DNA from: an uncultured Collinsella sp.
GTDB lineage: Bacteria > Actinomycetota > Coriobacteriia > Coriobacteriales > Coriobacteriaceae
Direction: 5' to 3'
Assembly: GCA_900547125.1 (NCBI GenBank)
Contig: URFU01000032.1
Span: forward strand, 1-18,537
DNA: 18,537 nucleotides
Below the pieces are notes generated by a model. That model saw nothing but the letters and a program-made list of their open reading frames with translations. It was not told the DNA's origin and searched no databases. The translations under genes were made by a program, and so were the position numbers. Below, in pieces: positions 13,174-18,537 of the stretch (its first letter is position 1; each line of letters opens with the position of its first letter).

Positions 13174-13216
13174 AAGGGGGCGGGGATGCATGCGCATGTA
13201 TCCCCGCCCCTTGTTT
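13174..13216 (+). terminator. Terminator of the phosphatase pair
   Basis: AAGGGGGCGGGGAT and ATCCCCGCCCCTT pair (one bulged G), with CAT/ATG pairing in the inner loop; TTGTTTGTT follows on the plus strand. It lies 44 bases past the stop. Confidence 0.85.
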
Positions 13217-13240
13217 GTTGAGCGGCCGAGTCTTTGTACT

Positions 13241-13254
13241 GGGCGTTTACGCCC
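13241..13254 (-). terminator. Small hairpin after the DUF1015-like gene
   Basis: GGGCG-TTTA-CGCCC lies three bases beyond the stop on the minus strand. No T-run follows, so it is at best a weak terminator. Confidence 0.3.
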
Positions 13255-13256
13255 TG

Positions 13257-13937
13257 TTAGAACCGTGCGATCTGGTGGGTGAGCAGGCCCGTTGGAACCT
13301 GCGGTGCGCCGCCGGCGACCTGTGCGGCGGGGAATAACGCGGCAACGGTAAAGTTGAACGGCTCTTTGCCCGTGTAGGTGCCGGCTGTGCGGGCCTCGTC
13401 TGCCAGGAGCTGCGCCGCCCCTGTCAGCGCGGCGGCATAGGTGGGGTCGTCAGCCAGCGCCGGCTCTGGTGCCTGGGCGAGCATGGCTCGGATGGCCCCG
13501 ACGGCGTCCTCGCGCTTGACCTCCCACACACGGTGCGTAATGCCGGCGGGGTCGGTGACGGCATAGAGCGACGCGCCCTCTTTGGCGGCGCCGAGGATGA
13601 TATCCATGACGGGTGATGCTTCGTAGACGAGCGTTACAGGGCGGGGCTGCACCTTAAGCGCGGCGATTGCACGGGCGGCTGCAGCTGTACCTGCGGGGGT
13701 CGCGCCGTCGCCCGCCAGTACGCCGCCCGGGCAAATCGCCACGACACCCGTCACGCGACCCGGTTCGCCCGAGCACTCGTACACGTAATACGCCGCGCCC
13801 GGATCTTTGAGCATAAGCCCGTCGGCGATGGCGTCGCGCAGGGCGTCGTTGCTGCTCAGGATACCGCCCATCTGCGGCAGCGCTTCGAGCACGCGGTCCT
13901 GAGCTGGGCGGATGCAGGGAAACGGAAGTGCTTTCAT
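13257..13937 (-). CDS. Short DUF1015-like protein lacking the conserved D-G-H-H-R segment
   Basis: A 226-residue protein; the ATG at 13937 has AGGA seven bases upstream. The start (MKALPFPCIRPAQDRVLEAL), the VTGVVAICP region, VTLVYEASPVMDIIL, ITHRVWEV, and the end (YTGKEPFNFTVAALFPAAQV) follow the order of DUF1015 proteins. Those are usually about 400 residues, have an IADGHHR-type motif, and often lie beside serC and serA. Here the stretch that should hold the histidines reads PTYAAALTGAAQLLADEA, and the C-terminal part is absent. It may be a divergent or decaying paralogue. It lies 40 bases downstream of the M20 remnant on the same strand, and serC-serA are further upstream on that strand. 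Function unknown. Confidence 0.65.
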   Translation of the reverse strand: MKALPFPCIRPAQDRVLEALPQMGGILSSNDALRDAIADGLMLKDPGAAYYVYECSGEPGRVTGVVAICPGGVLAGDGATPAGTAAAARAIAALKVQPRPVTLVYEASPVMDIILGAAKEGASLYAVTDPAGITHRVWEVKREDAVGAIRAMLAQAPEPALADDPTYAAALTGAAQLLADEARTAGTYTGKEPFNFTVAALFPAAQVAGGAPQVPTGLLTHQIARF

Positions 13938-13976
13938 GGGCGGTCCTAACGCGTGAGTCGGTTTGTTCGCGGCTTA

Positions 13977-14489
13977 TTATGCCCCAACTTGGGCGCTTGC
14001 GTCCCAGAGCGTGTTGTCAACAAGCGCGATGAGCACGTTCTGGCAGCGAACGATATCGGCATGGGGCACATACTCGTTGAGCTTGTGCGCGAGCGCTAAC
14101 GAGCCGGGGCCGTAGCTCATGCAATTGCGGTTACCCGTCTTGCCGGCAATGACGGCGGTATCGGTGCAGCCGGTAAAGAAGCCGCCGGTCGTGTCCGCGT
14201 CCGTCACGTCATCGGCGGCGCGCTTGAGCGCAGCTAGAAGGGGAGAGTTCGGGTCGCGCTCGATGGCGGGGCGATCGCCCGTCACGGCGAAACTGCCATG
14301 GCAACCGGGAACCGCGGCCTCGGCGGTGGCAGTGGCCTGCTCGACCATGTTGATCGCGGCGGCCGTATCGGTCGGCGGCGTCAGGCGCATGTCGGCCCAG
14401 ACCTTGGCGTGGTCGGGCACGACAAAGGGGCGATAGCCGCCCTCGTCATCATCAACCATATGAAACCTTAGAATCAGTTTGCTTTGCAA
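13977..14489 (-). pseudogene. C-terminal remnant of an M20-family metallopeptidase
   Basis: The readable part (GYRPFVVPDHAKVWADMRL, then GCHGSFAVTGDRP, then TGCTDTAVIAGKTGNRNCMSYGPGSLALAHKLNEYVPHADI) matches the dimerisation segment and final catalytic segment of M20 dipeptidase/deacylase-like enzymes. The N-terminal half, with most zinc ligands, is missing: the frame is closed by TGA at 14504-14502, and another gene begins on the opposite strand. The only starts are a TTG at 14489 and an ATG at 14459, without a convincing ribosome binding site. The remnant therefore cannot be an active peptidase by itself. The breakpoint lies between about 14459 and 14500, at a small palindrome (14472-14496). 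Confidence 0.75.
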
Positions 14490-14496
14490 ACCGATT
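14472..14496. repeat. Palindrome at the M20 truncation point
   Basis: AATC-A-GTTTGC, TTT, GCAAAC-C-GATT: 11-bp arms with one mismatch around a 3-base loop, exactly where M20 homology ends. It could be a scar or target of rearrangement, or chance. Confidence 0.5.
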
Positions 14497-14597
14497 GTAA
14501 GTCACCTGCAGATTCGCGTCGTGCACGTAGCAGCATTTACCGTTCGCAGGCCGAGCCATCGCGTTTGCCGTCCGGGCGGGTTCACAAGCGACGCAGC

Positions 14598-14609
14598 GGG
14601 TACGTACCC
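14598..14609. repeat. 12-bp perfect palindrome just before the second nuclease gene
   Basis: GGGTACGTACCC ends three bases before the proposed ATG at 14613. It occupies the place of a ribosome binding site and could be an operator. A related GGGTACCC palindrome ends both arms of the element next to the first nuclease gene. Confidence 0.5.
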
Positions 14610-14612
14610 TTC

Positions 14613-15662
14613 ATGGACGACATGCTGTGCGACATATCTGCCTTTCGGTATCACCGGATACCTCCACAGGTTTTGGCAATAATGCCGGACCTGCCCGATT
14701 CTGTGGACGATCCGTGCAGGGAACGTCTTTGTGAGCATCCGCTCGTCAAACATTTCCTGGGCACCCCGTTACACGTGTTGGCACAGGGCAGCTGCGGACG
14801 TAAGGGCGATCGCATTGTCAGGCATGTTTGGAATGGGGAGAGGCCGTTTGGCTCCGTGCGGCAGACAGAGTTTGGCCTTGATGCCGCGTCCCCGCTCTTT
14901 ACGCTGCTGACCCTGGCTTCCTCGGTCTCAAACGAGCGTCTGATCATGTGCATGTATGAGATGTGCGGTACCTTTGCCGTGTGCAAGATTGCGCCTCAGG
15001 TAAAGTTGGCGCTTGAGCAGGCATATGGGGGCCGATGGGGTGACGCACGGTTGGGCTGGGAAAACGTAAAGGATACCTCGGGGAATCCAACGGACTTGTG
15101 GAAACGACCTCCCTTGATCGAGCTTTCTGAACTTACGGAGTTCGCAAATAAGATCCAGGGGCTCCGCGGTGCTAAATCGTTCACGCGTGCCGCGAAATGC
15201 ATTACGGGGATTGTGGCATCGCCGCTTGAGGTCCAAGCTTCGATGCTGTTTGGCCTTTCGAGGCTGCGCGGCGGCGAAGGGCTGCGCCTTACCAATAACG
15301 TCGAGATTCGCATGACGCGCAGCGCCCGCCTGATTTCGGGGCTTGATAGGCGCTACGCCGATATTATGCTGGCAAATAAGGACGGCAGCCGAGAGTGCCT
15401 GGTTGAATGCCAAGGTAAAGCCATTCACGGATCCATAGAATCCAAGATCTCGGACTCCGATCGAACGACGGCCCTGCAAGCCATGGGATATCCCGTCGTT
15501 CTGATGACCTATGGTCAGCTGGTCGACTCCGATGCCTTCCATGTAGTGATGGAACTCATCATGTCCTATCTCGATATGCCGTTGAAAGACAAGACACCGC
15601 GGCAGCAAGAGCTCGAACGGCGGCTTCGTGAGGAGATTTTTATCGATTGGGCGGGAATGTAG
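14613..15662 (+). CDS. AbiEi/DUF559-style protein with PD-(D/E)XK endonuclease-like domain (paralogue 2)
   Basis: A 349-residue protein from the ATG at 14613; the open frame continues upstream to 14484, but CDISAFRYHRIPPQVL matches a family-like N-terminus. The middle has an MYEMCGTFAV motif like FELCGAYSL in paralogue 1. The nuclease part has ASPLEVQ (E206), RRYADIML (D250), LVECQGKAIH (E265, K269, H272) and DRTTALQAMGYPVVLMTY. It aligns block by block with the protein at 5793-6992, though overall similarity is low. No Shine-Dalgarno is visible; a GGGTACGTACCC palindrome sits there instead. It faces the truncated M20 gene, and an inverted-repeat element follows 74 bases after its stop. A mobile or defence-related role is an inference from this setting. 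Confidence 0.7.
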   Translation: MDDMLCDISAFRYHRIPPQVLAIMPDLPDSVDDPCRERLCEHPLVKHFLGTPLHVLAQGSCGRKGDRIVRHVWNGERPFGSVRQTEFGLDAASPLFTLLTLASSVSNERLIMCMYEMCGTFAVCKIAPQVKLALEQAYGGRWGDARLGWENVKDTSGNPTDLWKRPPLIELSELTEFANKIQGLRGAKSFTRAAKCITGIVASPLEVQASMLFGLSRLRGGEGLRLTNNVEIRMTRSARLISGLDRRYADIMLANKDGSRECLVECQGKAIHGSIESKISDSDRTTALQAMGYPVVLMTYGQLVDSDAFHVVMELIMSYLDMPLKDKTPRQQELERRLREEIFIDWAGM

Positions 15663-15736
15663 CCGCGCGGGTGGAAAACGGCCGCGGGGGCTAGAGTCTT
15701 GGGCGCAAAAAAGGCTTTAATTTCGCCTTGGAATTA

Positions 15737-15925
15737 GCTTTAAAAGTGCTACCCAGAACAAGTTATTTCGGAAAATGGACAGTCAACTTAAATTTGGCAT
15801 ATAGAGATCGTTTTTTACCTACTAAAACCCCTGCTAAAGCTGTTTATAAAAGCAGTTGTGCTTAGTGACTTGAGCCTCACTGTCGATTATCTGAAACAAC
15901 TTGTTCTGGGTAGCACTTTTCAAGC
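15737..15925. mobile_element. 189-bp element bounded by 47-bp inverted repeats, downstream of the second nuclease gene
   Basis: Arms 15737-15783 and 15879-15925 are inverted copies with 42 of 47 positions identical, including AAAAGTGCTACCCAGAACAA followed by GTT without mismatch. The 95-base interior is visibly more A+T-rich than the surrounding DNA and holds no gene. As RNA it would fold into one long hairpin. It starts 74 bases after the nuclease stop and ends 16 bases before the serA-side hairpin. No transposase and no clear target duplication are seen. 15663-15736 between the nuclease and the element holds nothing I can name. Confidence 0.7.
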
Positions 15926-15940
15926 CGCCGGGAGCAACGA

Positions 15941-15975
15941 ATTCGGCCCCCGTTTTGTGAAAACGGGGGCCGAAT
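15941..15975 (-). terminator. Perfect 16-bp hairpin downstream of serA
   Basis: ATTCGGCCCCCGTTTT and AAAACGGGGGCCGAAT with a 3-base loop, 37 bases beyond the serA stop. No clean T-run follows on either strand, but the stem has T and A tracts at the loop. It probably ends serC-serA transcription. Confidence 0.65.
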
Positions 15976-16012
15976 GGGCGTCGTGGCCTGTCTGGCAGGC
16001 TTGGCGTCGACG

Positions 16013-17176
16013 CTACTTGATCACGCGTACGCGATACATCGACGGAATCTGCTTGAGCGCCTCGATGGTGCTGCTGTCCAGGTGCTCGTCCGTGTCGAAC
16101 ATAGTGTAGGCGTTCTCGCCGGCGGATTCGTTGGTCATACGCTGCACGTTGGCGTTGTCCTTGGCCAGGATGGCCGTGATTTGGCCGATCATGTTGGGCA
16201 CGTTGGCGTGCAGGCAGGCAATGCGGCTTGCGGCGCGCGCCTTGCCCATGCTGCAGGCGGGGTAGTTGACGCTGTGCGCGATGTTGCCGTTCTCCAGGTA
16301 ATCCTTGAGCTCGCTGATGGCCATGTCGGCGCAGTTGGCCTCGGCCTCGCCAGTGCCGGCGCCCGAGTGCGTGGTGATAAACGTGTTGGGCATCTTGACG
16401 GTCTTGGGCGTGGCAAAGTCGCAGCTAAACCAGCTCAGCTTGCCCTCACGCAGGGCAGCGTCGACGGCGTCCTCGTCAATGATGGTCTCGCGTGCGTAGT
16501 TGATGAGCACGGCGTCGGGCGCCAGCAGGTTAATCTGCTCGGTGCTGATCATGCCGATGGTGTCGGCCTTGCTGGGTACGTGCACGGTGAGGTAGTCGCA
16601 GCCGCGGCACAGATCCTCGAGCGTGCCCACGCGCTGCACCTCGCGGCTCAGCACCCACGCGTGCTCGACGGAAATGAACGGATCGTAGCCGTAGACGTCC
16701 ATGCCCAGGTCGACGCAGGCGTTGGCGACCTTGGAGCCCACGTTACCCAGACCGATGACGCCGATGCGCTTGCCCTTGAGCTCGCGGCCCACAAAGGCCT
16801 TCTTGGCCTTCTCGGCATCGACCTGAATCTCGGGATCGTCAGCGTTGTCGCGCACCCAGTTCATCGACTGCACCACGCCACGGCTCGAGAGCACCAACAT
16901 GCCCAGGACGAGCTCCTTGACGGCGTTGCTGTTGGCACCGGGGGAGTTAAAGACGACGACGCCCTTCTTGGCGTACTCCTCGATGGGGATGTTGTTGACG
17001 CCGGCGCCGCAGCGGGCGATGGCGCGGATGCCCTCGGGCAGCTCGTAGCCGTGCAGGTCGGTCGAGCGCATTAGGATGGCGTCGGCCTCCTCGGCGGTGT
17101 CCACAAACTCATAGCCCTCGCCAAACTCGACTTTGCCGTCTTTAGTGATGTCGTCGATGGTCTTAATCTTACGCAT
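16013..17176 (-). CDS. serA: D-3-phosphoglycerate dehydrogenase
   Basis: First step of serine synthesis: 3-phosphoglycerate plus NAD+ gives 3-phosphohydroxypyruvate. The 387-residue protein has the NAD-binding Rossmann motif GLGNVGSKVA (142-151), the substrate/NAD arginine R229 (INYARET), and the catalytic histidine H270 (TTHSGAGTGEAE). A C-terminal ACT-like domain from about 315 (SRIACLHANVPNMIGQITAIL) may sense serine. The region that holds the catalytic glutamate in E. coli SerA reads SCDFATPKTV, without a glutamate at that place; short SerA forms of anaerobes look similar, so this is not a defect. The ATG at 17176 has AAGGAG seven bases upstream. It follows serC by 70 bases on the same strand. 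Confidence 0.95.
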   Translation of the reverse strand: MRKIKTIDDITKDGKVEFGEGYEFVDTAEEADAILMRSTDLHGYELPEGIRAIARCGAGVNNIPIEEYAKKGVVVFNSPGANSNAVKELVLGMLVLSSRGVVQSMNWVRDNADDPEIQVDAEKAKKAFVGRELKGKRIGVIGLGNVGSKVANACVDLGMDVYGYDPFISVEHAWVLSREVQRVGTLEDLCRGCDYLTVHVPSKADTIGMISTEQINLLAPDAVLINYARETIIDEDAVDAALREGKLSWFSCDFATPKTVKMPNTFITTHSGAGTGEAEANCADMAISELKDYLENGNIAHSVNYPACSMGKARAASRIACLHANVPNMIGQITAILAKDNANVQRMTNESAGENAYTMFDTDEHLDSSTIEALKQIPSMYRVRVIK

Positions 17177-17246
17177 GGAAAAACTCCTTAGCAGGTTTGG
17201 TTTAAACAGGTGGTTTGAAGTGGCTGGTCGGCCCGCGCGTTGCGGG

Positions 17247-18371
17247 CTAGTTAGATCGCGGACTCAAACTATGCTGTGCTTCGAAGTCCTTCATGTACGA
17301 GGCCAGGGCCTGCACGTCTTCCATGGTTACGGCGTTGTAGACGCTGGCGCGCATGCCGCCCACCAGGCGATGGCCCCTGACGTTTTGAATCTGGTGTTCG
17401 GCCGCGCCTGCGACAAAGGTCGCATCGAGCTCGGCGTCGCCGGTGCGGAAAGTGACGTTGGCGATGGAGCGACTGTCGGCTTGCGTGGTGCCATGGAAAA
17501 GCTCGCTGTGCTCGAGCAGGTCGTAGAGCAGGTTGGCCTTGGCCCAGTTGCGCTCGGCCATGGCGGCAAGTCCACCGGTCTGCTCCACCCAATGGAACAC
17601 CTTGCCGCACACGTAGATGCCAAAGGTGTTGGGCGTGTTGAGCATGGAACCCTTGGCGGCCTGGGTCTTAAGGTCCAGGTACTGCGGCGTCTGCGCAAAG
17701 GCGGGGCCATCGGCGATGAGGTCGTCGCGCACGATGACCACGGTCACGCCCGCGGCGCCGGCGTTTTTCTGTGCGCCGGCGTAAATGAGCCCGTAGCGCT
17801 CAACGTCGAGCGGCTGCGACAAAAAGCAGCTCGAGACATCGGCGACCAGCGGCACATCGCCGCAAGTGGGCAGCTCGTGGTACATGGTGCCGAAGATGGT
17901 GTTGTTCTGGCAGATGTAGACGTAGTCGAGCCCGTCGCCCGCGGTCTCGGCGGCAATGCGCGCGTTGACGTCGGACATGGTGGGAATGCGGTCGAAGTTG
18001 GTGTCCTCGGAGCTCGCGAGCAGCACGACCTCGCCGTACTTGGCGGCCTCCTTGTACGCCTTGTTGGCAAAGTTGCCGGTCACGACGTAGCCGGCGCGGC
18101 CGCGGCGCATGAGGTTCATGGGGACGCCCGCAAACTGCAGCGTGGCGCCGCCCTGCAAAAACAGGACGCGGTAGTTGTCGGGGATGCTCAGCAGGCGGCG
18201 CAGGGTTGCCTCGGCGTCGTCGATGATCTGCTGGTACATGCTAGATCGATGGCTCATCTCGAGCACGGACATGCCGCAACCGCGGTAGTCCATCATCTCG
18301 TCGGCGATCTCGGCGAGCACGCTTGTAGGCAGCGCGGCCGGGCCAGCTGAGAAGTTGTGCACACGTGCCAT
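17247..18371 (-). CDS. serC: Phosphoserine aminotransferase
   Basis: Second step of serine synthesis, making 3-phosphoserine from phosphohydroxypyruvate and glutamate; a PLP enzyme, cytoplasmic dimer. The 374 residues include NFSAGPAALP at the start, EMSHRSS near 38-44, the GGAT phosphate contact (74-77), QNNTIFGT (155-162), VADVSSCFLSQPLDV and the PLP lysine K202 in YAGAQKNAG. The length is normal. The ATG at 18371 has GAGGGGAA about ten bases upstream. First gene of the serC-serA pair; no phosphoserine phosphatase gene lies in the window, although unassigned histidine phosphatases at 11935-13130 exist nearby. A small GCCCGC/GCGGGC hairpin overlaps its stop. Confidence 0.96.
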   Translation of the reverse strand: MARVHNFSAGPAALPTSVLAEIADEMMDYRGCGMSVLEMSHRSSMYQQIIDDAEATLRRLLSIPDNYRVLFLQGGATLQFAGVPMNLMRRGRAGYVVTGNFANKAYKEAAKYGEVVLLASSEDTNFDRIPTMSDVNARIAAETAGDGLDYVYICQNNTIFGTMYHELPTCGDVPLVADVSSCFLSQPLDVERYGLIYAGAQKNAGAAGVTVVIVRDDLIADGPAFAQTPQYLDLKTQAAKGSMLNTPNTFGIYVCGKVFHWVEQTGGLAAMAERNWAKANLLYDLLEHSELFHGTTQADSRSIANVTFRTGDAELDATFVAGAAEHQIQNVRGHRLVGGMRASVYNAVTMEDVQALASYMKDFEAQHSLSPRSN

Positions 18372-18513
18372 CTTCTAGTTCCCCTCGTAGTCGTTTGAAC
18401 GTTCGGGATACTTTAGCACAGTGGAGCGCCAGGCGCGACCGCATCACGGTAAAACTCGAGTGCGCCGCTATGATTTACAGGATGGTTACATGGGGGAGGG
18501 GTGACCTTACCTG

Positions 18514-18537
18514 ATGGCTCGCATCCGATCTGCCTCT
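18514..18537 (+). CDS. Possible start of a gene running off the right edge
   Basis: ATG at 18514 opens MARIRSAS to the window end. GGGGGAGGGG lies upstream but about 13 bases away, longer than usual, and TATGAT at 18469-18474 could be a -10 box. Divergent from serC. Too short to identify. Confidence 0.2.

Noticed and set aside
16415..16430. SerA seemingly lacking its catalytic glutamate
   Set aside because: Short SerA proteins of anaerobes commonly have a D-F-x-x-P segment at this place, so it is not evidence of inactivation.
15974..18350. Long plus-strand open frames opposite serA and serC (366 and 405 codons)
   Set aside because: They are exact antisense shadows of two well-identified enzymes, with low-complexity V/A/D/H/G-rich translations and no ribosome binding sites.
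1..18537. CRISPR array, tRNA or rRNA genes, integrase or transposase genes
   Set aside because: No regularly spaced repeats, no cloverleaf I could assemble and no recombinase motifs were seen on either strand.

Overview
The window reads like chromosomal DNA of a GC-rich, Gram-positive, anaerobic gut actinobacterium. A member of the Coriobacteriia close to Collinsella is my best guess. This is inferred from codon use, a phosphotransferase (PTS) operon with a BglG-type antiterminator, serC-serA with a DUF1015 relative nearby, and recognisable protein sequence styles. It was not tested by any search. Coding is dense on both strands, and most very long opposite-strand open frames are GC-driven shadows.

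Layout. (1) 1-1860, minus strand: a sugar PTS operon with EIIA, an antiterminator, and the first codons of a membrane EIIC that carries an in-frame amber codon. Its promoter has two direct repeats upstream and a possible antiterminator-binding hairpin in the leader. (2) 1924-2420, plus strand: a DtxR/MntR-family metal regulator behind tandem palindromes, then a long nested hairpin at 2539-2665. (3) 2682-5457, minus strand: a zinc/cadmium-type efflux operon with an SmtB-like ArsR repressor, a free-standing HMA metallochaperone and a P1B ATPase whose usual CPC motif reads CPG. Operator copies lie inside the main promoter and again in front of the ATPase. (4) 5543-6992: an orphan PD-(D/E)XK-like protein of the AbiEi/DUF559 style, followed by a 246-bp element bounded by 41-bp inverted repeats. 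(5) 7298-9754: a DEDDh exonuclease, and divergent from it a ten-helix heavy-metal/manganese exporter with a histidine-rich loop. (6) 9791-10921, minus strand: an HdeD-like membrane protein coupled to a UPF0178 protein. (7) 11137-13216, plus strand: an iron-box-preceded nitroreductase, then two tandem histidine phosphatases. (8) 13257-15925: a short DUF1015-like protein, the C-terminal remnant of an M20 peptidase, a second AbiEi/DUF559-style nuclease on the opposite strand, and a second inverted-repeat-bounded element. (9) 16013-18371, minus strand: serC-serA.

How the parts connect. Metal homeostasis is the main theme: the DtxR-like regulator, the zinc efflux operon, the 10-helix exporter and a DtxR-type iron box before the nitroreductase. 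The regulator promoter and the exporter promoter share a 23-bp site with 18 identical bases, which suggests a small metal regulon. The second theme is a pair of distant nuclease paralogues. Each has a 190-250 bp inverted-repeat element just beyond its 3' end, and one abuts a broken peptidase gene. That repeated architecture is the best candidate here for an undescribed mobile or defence-like unit.
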